From NCBI GenBank assembly GCA_024278855.1, contig JAJRSJ010000007.1, positions 1 to 64,000 of the forward strand: a stretch of 64,000 nucleotides of DNA, in the 5' to 3' direction. Source of the DNA: Alphaproteobacteria bacterium. Lineage in GTDB: Bacteria; Pseudomonadota; Alphaproteobacteria; Caulobacterales; Maricaulaceae. A program made the position numbers and the translations under genes. Position 1 is the first letter of the stretch, and each line of letters starts with the position of its first letter. The notes below the pieces were generated by a model. That model had not been told where the DNA came from. It was given only the letters and a program-made list of their open reading frames with translations, and made no database searches. Below are positions 38,907 through 48,392 of this stretch, piece by piece.

Positions 38907-41900
38907 ATGCAAGCAATCCAGACATATGCGGATGCCAAAGGGGTTTGGCAGGTCGGGGAATTAACCGAGGGGGCTGATGCTTATGTTTTTGCCAAAGCGG
39001 CCCATTTGCGCTGGAAGACGGGGCGCGGCGGGTTTTGTGTATTCGTGGCCCGCGACGAAGCCCGCGCCGGGGCGTTTCGCGCCGCCGTAGAGTTTTTTGC
39101 CCAAAAGAACGACCAGAAGAACAATATGGATATAGAGGTGCTGTATTTCCCGGCCTGGGACTGCTTGCCCTATGACCGGATTTCGCCGAGCCGCACAATC
39201 GCATCAAGGCGGGCAGGGTGCTTGCATCATTTGTGTCATCTGGACGAGGCTAAACCCACAATCCTTGTGACCACCATCAATGCTCTGTGCCAAAAAGTAC
39301 CGCCGCGCACCCTTATGGGCAAGGCTGGTTTGCGTTTGGTCAAGGGCGCGCAGGTTAAGCGCGAGACATTGGAGCAATATTTCACCATGAACGGCTATAC
39401 CCGCGCCTCTATGGTGATCGAGCCGGGCGATTATGCCATTAGAGGCTCGTTGGTTGATGTGTTTCCGCCCGGATTTGACGAGCCCGTGCGTCTGGATTTT
39501 TTTGGTGATGAGCTGGAAAGCCTGCGCTCATTTGATGTGGATAGTCAGCGTTCAACCAATCGTCATGACAGGCTCGGTCTAGCGCCCGTGAGCGAGGTAT
39601 TCCTTAACCCCGAGAGCATTGCCAAGTTTCGCACATCTTACATTGCCGCATTTGGCGGCGGACTCAGCAATGATCCGGTCTATGCCGCCGTAAGCCAAGG
39701 CATTCGCTATCAGGGTTTGGAACATTGGCTACCTTTGTTCACGGACAAGCTCGAAACAGTGTTTGATTATGTGCCGGATACGTCTTTGTGGGCGTTTGAT
39801 GCCCAGTGTATAGAGGCGCGTAATGAGCGCGGTAAATTGATCGCCGACTATTATCAGGCCCGGCAAGAACATGTTGGGAAAAAAGGTCATATTGAGGAGA
39901 CATCCGCCTATAGGGCCTTGCCGCCCGAGCGGTTATATGTAGAGAATACGGATTTTGAAGATAAGGTAAATTCTTTAACCGCAAGAAATCATTCACCTTT
40001 TTCACTAGCGTTATCAAAAAACACTATGAATATGGCGGCTGTAGCGGCCCGTAATTTCTCCAAGGAACGCCAAAGCGAAGGCGTCAATGTTTTCGGAATT
40101 GCGGCAGATTATATGCGCCAGCTATCCCGCTCTGGCCAAAAAGTCTTGCTAGCGTCATGGACGGACGGGTCTAGCGAGCGCATGGGCGGGGTGTTCGCAG
40201 ACCATGACCTGGTTATAGGTTCGGTCAGCACGGCCGCAGAGATGTCAAACTTGGCCGCAGGCAGTATTAAACGCATTGTCCTGCCGGTCGAGAACGGATT
40301 TACCTACGGCGATATAAGCGTTTTAAGCGAACAGGATATACTGGGCGACCGTTTGGTGCGCCGGGGACGTCGTAACAAAGGCAAGAATTTTATCGCCGAG
40401 GTGTCCGCCTTGTCCGAGGGTGATTTGGTCATTCATATTGACCACGGGCTTGGGCGCTATTTGGGACTTGAAACCTTGCCCGTTGCGGACGCCCCCCATG
40501 ATTGTCTCAAGCTTGAATATGCCGGCGGCAGTACGCTTTACCTTCCGGTGGAAAATATTGAACTGTTGTCGCGCTACGGGGCAGGGGGGGACCATCCGGT
40601 GCTTGACCGGCTCGGCGGGGCCGCGTGGCAATCACGCAAGGCCAAAGCCAAGCAACGCCTGAAGGACATGGCCGAGCGGCTGATAAAAATTGCCGCCGCC
40701 CGCGCCCTTAAAACCTGCGAGCCGGTTCAGGTGGTGGACGGAGAATTCGCCGAGTTTTGCGCCCGCTTTCCCTATGTGGAGACCGAAGACCAGATGGGGG
40801 CCATTGAGGACGTGGTTGACGATCTCACAAGTGGCCGTCCTATGGACAGGTTGGTGTGCGGTGATGTGGGCTTTGGCAAGACCGAAATTGCCTTACGTGC
40901 CGCCTATCTTGCGGCGATGAACGGGCAACAGGTCGCCGTGGTCACGCCGACCACAATCTTGTGCCGCCAGCATTTTGCGACATTTACCCAGCGGTTTAAA
41001 GGCTTGCCCATAAAAATCAGGCAATTGTCACGGCTCGTGTCTGCCAAAGACGCCAAAGCGGCCCGGGCGGAACTGGCGAGCGGACAATGTGACATCATTA
41101 TCGGCACCCACGCTTTGTTGGCAAAATCGGTGAAATTCTCCGACCTTGGTTTGCTGATAGTTGATGAGGAACAACGTTTCGGAGTTGGTCACAAAGAACG
41201 CCTCAAAGCCATGCGGGCCAATGTGCATGTATTGACTTTGACCGCCACACCCATACCGCGCACCTTGCAAATGGCCGTGTCGGGCATACGGGATTTATCC
41301 TTAATCGCCACCCCGCCCGTCGACCGTCTGGCCGTGCGCACCTATATCACGCCTTGGGATACGGTTATTTTGCGCGAGGCATTATTGCGCGAACGTTACC
41401 GGGGCGGGCAGAGCTTTTTCGTGGTGCCGCGCATTGCGGATTTGCGCAGATGCGAGGAGTTTTTGCGCGAACATGTACCGGAAGTTAGCTATGTCATGGC
41501 CCACGGCCAGATGAAGCCTGCGGCCCTTGAAGATGTGATGACGGCCTTTTACGACCGTAAATATGATGTGCTCTTATCCACCTCCATCATTGAGAGCGGC
41601 ATCGATATTCCGTCTGCCAATACCATGATTATTTACCGGGCTGATAGATTTGGGTTGGCGCAGCTCTACCAGATGCGCGGACGGGTTGGCCGCTCGAAAG
41701 TCCGTGCCTATGCCTATATGACCACACCGGAGCAACGGGTGATGACCAAGGGCGCATTGCAGCGCCTCAAGATATTGCAGTCCCTGGACACGCTCGGCGC
41801 AGGGTTCTCCTTGGCCAGTCATGATTTGGATATGCGCGGCGGCGGCAACCCTCTGGGCGAGGAACAATCAGGCCATATCAAGGACTTAGGCGTAGAACTT

Positions 41901-42404
41901 TACCAACACATGCTCGAAGAAGCCGTGGCGGAACTGCGCGAAGACGACAGTGTGACGAGCCGCTCATGGTCACCCCAGGTCAATATTGGCGTCCCGATTT
42001 TAATCCCCGAAAGCTATGTGGAGGATTTACATGTCCGCATGTCGCTGTACCGCCGATTGTCGGAATTACAAGACGGGACTGCGAGCAATGCATTTGCGGC
42101 CGAGCTGATAGACCGGTTTGGGCCTTTGCCCCGTGAAGTGGATTATCTCTTGCAGGTTATGTCCATTAAGCGGTTGGCCCGTGCGGCCATGGTCGCCAAG
42201 ATTGATGCTGGCCCCAAGGGCGCGGTATTTACATTCCGCCACCAAGACATTAAAGACCCGGCAGCAATTCTGGGCGCTATGCAAACCCATCCCAATTGGC
42301 GTTTGCGCCCAGACCAGACAATACTCGTACCTGCCAAATTGACCGATCCGGCCATGCGTCTTAATAGTGTCGAGCAAACATTAAAGAGCTTGGTGAAAGG
42401 CTAA
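38907..42404 (+). CDS. mfd: Transcription-repair coupling factor Mfd
   Basis: 1165 aa; LVIHIDHGLGRYLGLE, LVCGDVGFGKTEIALRAA, IVDEEQRFGVGHKERLKAM, QMRGRVGRSKVRAYAY. Confidence 0.98.
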   Translation: MQAIQTYADAKGVWQVGELTEGADAYVFAKAAHLRWKTGRGGFCVFVARDEARAGAFRAAVEFFAQKNDQKNNMDIEVLYFPAWDCLPYDRISPSRTIASRRAGCLHHLCHLDEAKPTILVTTINALCQKVPPRTLMGKAGLRLVKGAQVKRETLEQYFTMNGYTRASMVIEPGDYAIRGSLVDVFPPGFDEPVRLDFFGDELESLRSFDVDSQRSTNRHDRLGLAPVSEVFLNPESIAKFRTSYIAAFGGGLSNDPVYAAVSQGIRYQGLEHWLPLFTDKLETVFDYVPDTSLWAFDAQCIEARNERGKLIADYYQARQEHVGKKGHIEETSAYRALPPERLYVENTDFEDKVNSLTARNHSPFSLALSKNTMNMAAVAARNFSKERQSEGVNVFGIAADYMRQLSRSGQKVLLASWTDGSSERMGGVFADHDLVIGSVSTAAEMSNLAAGSIKRIVLPVENGFTYGDISVLSEQDILGDRLVRRGRRNKGKNFIAEVSALSEGDLVIHIDHGLGRYLGLETLPVADAPHDCLKLEYAGGSTLYLPVENIELLSRYGAGGDHPVLDRLGGAAWQSRKAKAKQRLKDMAERLIKIAAARALKTCEPVQVVDGEFAEFCARFPYVETEDQMGAIEDVVDDLTSGRPMDRLVCGDVGFGKTEIALRAAYLAAMNGQQVAVVTPTTILCRQHFATFTQRFKGLPIKIRQLSRLVSAKDAKAARAELASGQCDIIIGTHALLAKSVKFSDLGLLIVDEEQRFGVGHKERLKAMRANVHVLTLTATPIPRTLQMAVSGIRDLSLIATPPVDRLAVRTYITPWDTVILREALLRERYRGGQSFFVVPRIADLRRCEEFLREHVPEVSYVMAHGQMKPAALEDVMTAFYDRKYDVLLSTSIIESGIDIPSANTMIIYRADRFGLAQLYQMRGRVGRSKVRAYAYMTTPEQRVMTKGALQRLKILQSLDTLGAGFSLASHDLDMRGGGNPLGEEQSGHIKDLGVELYQHMLEEAVAELREDDSVTSRSWSPQVNIGVPILIPESYVEDLHVRMSLYRRLSELQDGTASNAFAAELIDRFGPLPREVDYLLQVMSIKRLARAAMVAKIDAGPKGAVFTFRHQDIKDPAAILGAMQTHPNWRLRPDQTILVPAKLTDPAMRLNSVEQTLKSLVKG

Positions 42405-42445
42405 TTCTTCCCTACAGCTTAGAAAAATATAAGAAAAAATTTAAA

Positions 42446-43732
42446 TTAGGCTGCGCTAGTCGTTACCGCATTTGTTTCTAGCGTGGTCATGGTCAGCTCC
42501 AACTTTATATTGAGTGCTTCGCCGGTATCAGGTGCGCTTAATGTTGCGCATTTCAAGATTGTGTCTAGTCGTTCAGAAACCGGTTCAAGCTGGGCGGCGG
42601 TTTGGCCCGGGAAAGCTATGGCAAATACATTGGTTTTTATACGCGCCGTAATGTCTTGCAAGCGCACTAGGTTTTTTATCATAACGCCGATCTGTCCGTA
42701 AGACGCCCCTATGGCTATTTCGGGATCGAAATTATCGGCCGGAGAAATACGGATAAGGCACAAGCTGACCGGCATGTTTTGATCGTGGTAGAACTTTACA
42801 ACCCGGGACAAGTGGGCATTAAAGAAAGATTCGTTGAACAATTGTGTAGAAGTATCCGTACATAAATCTCCGCCGAGCACGCTAAATTCGTCTTTTAGCG
42901 TTGTGTGCATGCGGTGGAAATTTGCTTGTTCCAGTACCCGCGCACTAATATCAACCAAGGTGGCGCTGGCCTCCAAGACATCATTCATGCCCGCTTCGTA
43001 AACGGATTTCAGGTCTCTGGGGGCGATGTTTTTCGCCAATAAAAGCGCGGGGACATGGTATAATTTTGCGTTCTTGCGCATGGTTTGCGTGACGGAGAGA
43101 GCCGAGTCTATTGAGTTTAAACCGTTCATAACCACGGCATCAAAGGTTTGTTCGTATAAATAATCAAAGGCGGTAAATGAGGTAAAGGCAGCAACAACCC
43201 TGACGTTCTTGCGCTGCAAGGCATTGATGACGATCATAAATTCAGGGGAAGCCTTACCGACAAACAAAATGTTAAACGGATCGTGCTTTTGGGTCTGTGG
43301 CCGTTGGTGGCTAATCCCGAAATCTTGCTCCAGGGTTTGCAGGCGTAATTTTATTTCCTGTTCCATGCTCGCCAACCGGGTTAAACCAATAGTGCGCAAG
43401 ACAATTTGGGCCGGGTGGTATGGTTCTATCAACACGGAATCAAAGGCTTCATTGTGCAAAACCGGGGTGGATTTCATCAATGCCAATACCGGAATGCTCA
43501 AACCCCCATACATGGCTTTGATATTTGCCAAAAATTCCTGAGTTTGGTCGGAAAAACCATTGGTCATTACAACAATAGCTACGGGGGCGTTAGCCGTGAG
43601 CTTGCTATGATCAAAATCATTATTATCGAAGCACACAGGCAAAAACCCGCGCCTTTCAAATGCACCCTTAAGGTCATCAATTGCTGTTGTGGCATCCGTT
43701 AGGATCAATACCGTTTTTACCAGTTCAGTCAT
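42446..43732 (-). CDS. Double pseudo-receiver plus degenerate GGDEF protein
   Basis: Two REC-like folds lacking the phosphoacceptor Asp (VAIVVMTNGFSD; FDAVVMNGLNSID), then LFNESFFNAHLSRVVKFYHDQNMPVSLCLI with no GGDEF signature. Confidence 0.65.
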   Translation of the reverse strand: MTELVKTVLILTDATTAIDDLKGAFERRGFLPVCFDNNDFDHSKLTANAPVAIVVMTNGFSDQTQEFLANIKAMYGGLSIPVLALMKSTPVLHNEAFDSVLIEPYHPAQIVLRTIGLTRLASMEQEIKLRLQTLEQDFGISHQRPQTQKHDPFNILFVGKASPEFMIVINALQRKNVRVVAAFTSFTAFDYLYEQTFDAVVMNGLNSIDSALSVTQTMRKNAKLYHVPALLLAKNIAPRDLKSVYEAGMNDVLEASATLVDISARVLEQANFHRMHTTLKDEFSVLGGDLCTDTSTQLFNESFFNAHLSRVVKFYHDQNMPVSLCLIRISPADNFDPEIAIGASYGQIGVMIKNLVRLQDITARIKTNVFAIAFPGQTAAQLEPVSERLDTILKCATLSAPDTGEALNIKLELTMTTLETNAVTTSAA

Positions 43733-43874
43733 GAATTACGCCCAATTCGAATCGTTTCATCCTAAATATACAAAGGCGAGCGTTACCCAGACGTAAATAT
43801 TCAGGACATTTATAATTTACACATGCCGAAACACATGAAAACGCTGTAACTGGAAGCAAATGAACTCCGCACCC

Positions 43875-46472
43875 CTATCCAAATGGGTTGCGTTTTTGCC
43901 ACCAGCCGGTTTTTTTAGGCCCATTGTCTTTAGAGGTTTTGGGGTCTTTAGAGGTTTTGGGGTCTTTAGAGGCTTTGGCGTCTTTCGTGTCTTTGCTTTT
44001 TGACTTTTTGCTGTCCTTAACTGGCTTAGGTTTTGCTTTGGCCTTTGCTTTGGGTTTGGGGTCGTCCTTAGTCACTATGTCCGCCTTTGTTGCTTTTACC
44101 GGTTTGGTCGTTTTCACAGTTGTTTTTTTCTCAGTTTCAGGCTTTTTGCGGCGCGAGGTTTTCTTGGCCTCCGGTTTGTCATCACCAAGCTTATCCGCCT
44201 TTTTGGCTGCAGGTTTACGTTTGCGCACCGGTTTTTTCTCGCCGGGGTTTTGCGGTTCTGGTTTCGCACTTTCAGGTTTTTTGCCTGTTGATTTTGCGCG
44301 AGCAGGTTTCTGTGTGGGTTTTTCACCAACAGATGCTTTCTTCACGTCTCCGCCAGCGGGTTTCTCGGCGTGGCCATGCTTGGCTTTGCCCTCAGTTTTT
44401 TGATCCGAATTTTCCGGTGTCTGGTTAGATACATTGCCGTCGCGGTTCTGGTTGCCGCGCCGCCTGCGTCCGCCGCGCCTGCCACGCCGTCTTTTGCTTT
44501 TTGACGGCTTGTTGTTATCATCAGTTTCAGAATGGGCTGCTTGGTCTTGTTCGCCGTCATTTGGTTGGTTTTGCCCTTTATTGCGGGGCTTTGAGCGTCT
44601 GGCGTTGTTGGATTTACGATTTTCCTTGGCGATTTTCTCAAGCGGGTCCGCACCTGCATCCGCTTTTTTGCCAAGCCGTTCAATCTCAAAGTCTGGCCGG
44701 ATTAAACTTGGGTCTGCAACAATTTCAGCAAACATGTCGTTTTGGGCTTCAATTTCGTTGAGCAGATCGCGCTTTTCATTGAAAAGATACTGGGCCACAT
44801 CCGGGGTGACTTTAATTCGGATCCGTTTGCTTGCCCCGCGAATACCTTCTTCTTCGATGGCGCGAAGGGCTTTAAGGGCACTGGAATCAATCGAGCGTTT
44901 GCGCCCGACACCATTACAATGTTCACAGGAAGCCGAGGAGCCTTCAAGCAGGCTACGTCTGCGCCGCTGTCTGGACAATTCCATCAGGCCGAACTGGGAA
45001 ATTTTGCTCATTTGTACGCGCGCCCGATCATCCGCAAGGGCTGAGCGCATTCTCTGTTCGACGGCACGGTTATTGCGGTTTTGGTCCATATCAATAAAGT
45101 CGATGACCACAAGCCCGGCCAAATCACGCAAGCGCATTTGACGGGCCACTTCGTCGGCCGCTTCCAAATTGGTTTTAAGGGCCGTGCGCTCCACATTGCG
45201 CTCTTTGGTCGAACGACCGGAATTGACATCAACGGACACCAGAGCTTCGGTCGGGTGAATGACCAGATACCCGCCGGAACGCAATTGCGCCACGGGTTCA
45301 AGGCAGTTTTCAATTTGGCTCTCGACCTGATAGCGCAAAAACAAGGGGATATCGTCCTTATAGGGTTGCACATTTTTCGCATGACTTGGCATGAGCAACT
45401 TCATAAAATCTTTTGCCAAACGATAAGCATCATCACCTTGCACATAGACTTTTTCTATGTCCTTGCCGTACAGGTCGCGAATGGAGCGTTTAACCAAATT
45501 GGCTTCCTCGTGGATCAGGGCAGGGGCAACGCTCGTCAGCGTGGTTTTGCGAATAGTGTCCCACAATTTGGATAAATATACATAATCCCGCTTGATCTCG
45601 GTCTTGGTGCGTTTGGCCCCGGCCGTGCGGACAATTAGGCCCATGCCTTGGGGGACTGATAATTCGCTCATAACCGATTTCAAGCGCTTGCGGTCTGAAC
45701 CATTGGCGATTTTGCGCGAAATGCCGCCGCCGCGCGGGGTGTTTGGCATAAGCACGCAATAGCGACCAGCAAGGGATAAATAAGTCGTCAAGGCCGCGCC
45801 TTTATTGCCGCGTTCTTCTTTGACCGCTTGTATCAACAAAATTTGGCCGCGTTTGACCACTTCCTGGATTTTATAGCGGCGTCTGGCCATGCGTTTGCGG
45901 CGCGCACCGTGCATTTTTGCTTGCTCGGCTTCAAGCTCTGCGTCTACGGCGTCAACAACATCTTCTTCCCCGCCGTCATCATCATCTGTATCATCACTGG
46001 CACCGTCTTTGTCATCATCATCATCGTTATCGGTAGCCTCATCTTCGTCTTTATCTTCCTCTTCAGCATTTTTTTGATCATCATCATCGGCTTTACCGGC
46101 AGATTTGTTTCTACCCCCCTTCTTTGCGGACGGTTTTTGCTTCTTTTCTAAATTTTCTTCTTCATCTTCCTCGTCCTGCAAACTTTCAGCTTGTTCTGCA
46201 GCCAGCAAGACTGCGCGGTCTTCATGGGGGATTTGGTAATAATCAGGATGGATTTCCGAAAACGCCAAAAAGCCGTGGCGATTGCCGCCATATTCGACAA
46301 AAGCAGCCTGCAAGGATGGTTCTACCCGTGTAACGCGGGCTAGATAGACATTTCCGCGAATTTGCCGTTTGGCGGCGCTTTCAAAATCAAGATCTTCGAG
46401 GCGGGTTCCGTCGACCACTGCCACCCGGGTTTCTTCGGGGTGGGAGGCGTCGATTAACATTGTTCGTGACAT
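43875..46472 (-). CDS. rne: Ribonuclease E/G
   Basis: MSRTMLIDASHPEETRVAVVDGTRLEDLDFES, S1 domain with large acidic insertion, LVVIDFIDMDQNRNNRAVE, zinc-link CEHCNGVGR; lysine-rich C-terminal tail ending GWWQKRNPFG. Confidence 0.96.
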   Translation of the reverse strand: MSRTMLIDASHPEETRVAVVDGTRLEDLDFESAAKRQIRGNVYLARVTRVEPSLQAAFVEYGGNRHGFLAFSEIHPDYYQIPHEDRAVLLAAEQAESLQDEEDEEENLEKKQKPSAKKGGRNKSAGKADDDDQKNAEEEDKDEDEATDNDDDDDKDGASDDTDDDDGGEEDVVDAVDAELEAEQAKMHGARRKRMARRRYKIQEVVKRGQILLIQAVKEERGNKGAALTTYLSLAGRYCVLMPNTPRGGGISRKIANGSDRKRLKSVMSELSVPQGMGLIVRTAGAKRTKTEIKRDYVYLSKLWDTIRKTTLTSVAPALIHEEANLVKRSIRDLYGKDIEKVYVQGDDAYRLAKDFMKLLMPSHAKNVQPYKDDIPLFLRYQVESQIENCLEPVAQLRSGGYLVIHPTEALVSVDVNSGRSTKERNVERTALKTNLEAADEVARQMRLRDLAGLVVIDFIDMDQNRNNRAVEQRMRSALADDRARVQMSKISQFGLMELSRQRRRRSLLEGSSASCEHCNGVGRKRSIDSSALKALRAIEEEGIRGASKRIRIKVTPDVAQYLFNEKRDLLNEIEAQNDMFAEIVADPSLIRPDFEIERLGKKADAGADPLEKIAKENRKSNNARRSKPRNKGQNQPNDGEQDQAAHSETDDNNKPSKSKRRRGRRGGRRRRGNQNRDGNVSNQTPENSDQKTEGKAKHGHAEKPAGGDVKKASVGEKPTQKPARAKSTGKKPESAKPEPQNPGEKKPVRKRKPAAKKADKLGDDKPEAKKTSRRKKPETEKKTTVKTTKPVKATKADIVTKDDPKPKAKAKAKPKPVKDSKKSKSKDTKDAKASKDPKTSKDPKTSKDNGPKKTGWWQKRNPFG

Positions 46473-46655
46473 AATATTCTCCGAAGCGGCTCAATCTCGG
46501 ATGATTAGACGGATTTGGGGCGCGATCTGTTTGTATCGGGATCGGCGCCAGCCGTGTATCAAGGTAAAATATGTTGAGTGTGAGCCGCTTAATTTGTGTT
46601 AAAATTTGTACGTTAAGTACGTGTAAGAGTGCATAAACCCGTACCAATACGACCA

Positions 46656-46776
46656 CCGCAGGTTTGCCTGCGGGGTTTTTAGTGCCGAATGTGTGTGGGT
46701 TTTGCATAAATTTCCAAGTTAAAGCTCCGTAAACGGAGCGTTATTTACTGAGTTTGGCGTTACGCGCCTAAACTCA
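46656..46776. promoter_or_regulatory. Three tandem stem-loops in the divergent rne / amidase intergenic region
   Basis: CCGCAGG-TTTG-CCTGCGG (46656-46673) followed by GGTTTTT; GCTCCGT-AA-ACGGAGC (46724-46739); TGAGTTTGGCG-TTACG-CGCC-T-AAACTCA (46749-46776). Confidence 0.6.
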
Positions 46777-46926
46777 TAGTCTGTATGTGGCACATAAACT
46801 CCAAAATTGCCAAGAGGAAATGTGTTTAATGTGTAAAAGCTTATATCTTGAGCTTAAGTGCAGAGCCTAAGCGCCGATTTTTTCAAATCGTAACCTTTCA
46901 TCAAATATCTATAGGCAATAGGGGGT

Positions 46927-48261
46927 ATGATGATAAATTTATTGGCATTTCGCATAAACCTATGGGCAAAATTGCCGGGTTTTTATGGTTTGCCTATGCT
47001 ATATATTTTATTCATGGGGCAGGTGTTTTTAGGCCAACAGGCTTACGGGGCAGAGATATCCGTCATTTCAGCCTATAAAAACGGTCTCTATGTAGACGAA
47101 TCAGAGCATACACGGCTTCGCTTGCAGGTAAGGTTGGAAAAACCGCCAAATGTATTTTTCATGGCCGGCGACAAGCCCCGCATTGTCATTGATTTTAAAA
47201 ATGCGAAATTAAGCCGAGGTTTACAGGACATGGCTCTAGATAATATAGCCAATGGCAAGTCGTATTTTACCGGAGAGGGGGGGATCACCAAACTTCGCTT
47301 TGCTCGGCGCGGTCAGCAAGGTTTGCGGTTTGTGGCTGATCTGAAGCAAAGTGCCAGTTATGTGTCACACTCATATGTTGACGGCGTGTTTGAAGTGCTT
47401 GTTGGCTATCAAGCCGGGGGGAAGACTAAAAACACCCCAAACCATAAAGTGCATACCGTGCCTGTTCCTGTTGTGCCTGTACCAAGGTTAAAACCGAGTT
47501 TGCGGGTGCAAATACATGACGGTATCCCTGTGCCGAGGTTGAAAGCCTCCCGGCGTCAACACTTGGCTAAACGTCTAGCTACCAAAAAACCAACACCCAA
47601 AAAACCGGTTATTGTCATCGATCCTGGCCACGGCGGCAAAGACCCTGGCGCCGTCGGGCGCGCACGGGTTATGGAAGAGCATATTACCTTAAAAGCGGCC
47701 ATAGAATTGCGCAGACAATTACAAGCCAGTGGTAAATACAAGGTGGTGTTGACCCGTGCTAGCGACATATATGTTGACCATGATAAACGGGTTTTAATCG
47801 CCCGTAAGGCGGGGGCGGATTTGTTTATCTCCTTGCATGCAGACTCCCTTAAAACGTCCAGCGCACGCGGCGCCTCGGTTTATACGCTTTCCAACCGGGC
47901 AGAAGCCAGAACCCATAAGGTCGTGCGGGCGCAAAATTGGGTTTTAGACGTTGACCTCGCCACTACATCGGACCCGGTTGGCAATATATTGGTTGACTTG
48001 GCTCAAAGAAAAACTTTAACAAAATCAGAGCGTTTTTCTAATATCCTGATCCCGGAATTAAAGCGAAGCTCAAAACTTTTGAACAATACCCATCGTCGGG
48101 CCGGGTTTTATGTGCTCCTGGCACCAGATGTGCCGGCCGTTTTGTTGGAAATGGGTTTCCTGTCCAATGCCCAGGATGAAAAACTGCTTAACACCGCCGC
48201 ACACCGTAAAAAATTGATGAAAAGTGTAGCTCGGGCCATTGATAAATATTTTAAGCCGTAA
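46927..48261 (+). CDS. amiC: N-acetylmuramoyl-L-alanine amidase (AMIN + Amidase_3)
   Basis: VIVIDPGHGGKDPGAVGRARVMEEHITLKAA, DLFISLHADSL, VPAVLLEMGFLSNAQDEKLL. Confidence 0.93.
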   Translation: MMINLLAFRINLWAKLPGFYGLPMLYILFMGQVFLGQQAYGAEISVISAYKNGLYVDESEHTRLRLQVRLEKPPNVFFMAGDKPRIVIDFKNAKLSRGLQDMALDNIANGKSYFTGEGGITKLRFARRGQQGLRFVADLKQSASYVSHSYVDGVFEVLVGYQAGGKTKNTPNHKVHTVPVPVVPVPRLKPSLRVQIHDGIPVPRLKASRRQHLAKRLATKKPTPKKPVIVIDPGHGGKDPGAVGRARVMEEHITLKAAIELRRQLQASGKYKVVLTRASDIYVDHDKRVLIARKAGADLFISLHADSLKTSSARGASVYTLSNRAEARTHKVVRAQNWVLDVDLATTSDPVGNILVDLAQRKTLTKSERFSNILIPELKRSSKLLNNTHRRAGFYVLLAPDVPAVLLEMGFLSNAQDEKLLNTAAHRKKLMKSVARAIDKYFKP

Positions 48262-48392
48262 ATTTTATACACAAATACGGTTACAAATCGGGGTTTGAGG
48301 CTTATACTGGACGGGATTCGTCGTCTGCCTCCGTGCCAAACTTAATCAAACTAGGCCTTATTTATGCCCAAGTTTAAACTTTAAAGACCAAT

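Noticed and set aside
43920-43990. GGTCTTTAGAGG(T/C)TTTGG direct repeats as a possible CRISPR or regulatory array
   Set aside because: They encode the in-frame SKDPKTSKDPKT repeats of the RNase E tail; no spacers.
43888-46151. Several plus-strand ORFs (43888-44403, 44434-45141, 45081-45575, 45828-46151) opposite rne
   Set aside because: Antisense to a confident RNase E gene; their low-complexity Leu/Phe/Ser composition mirrors the Lys/Asp-rich sense codons.
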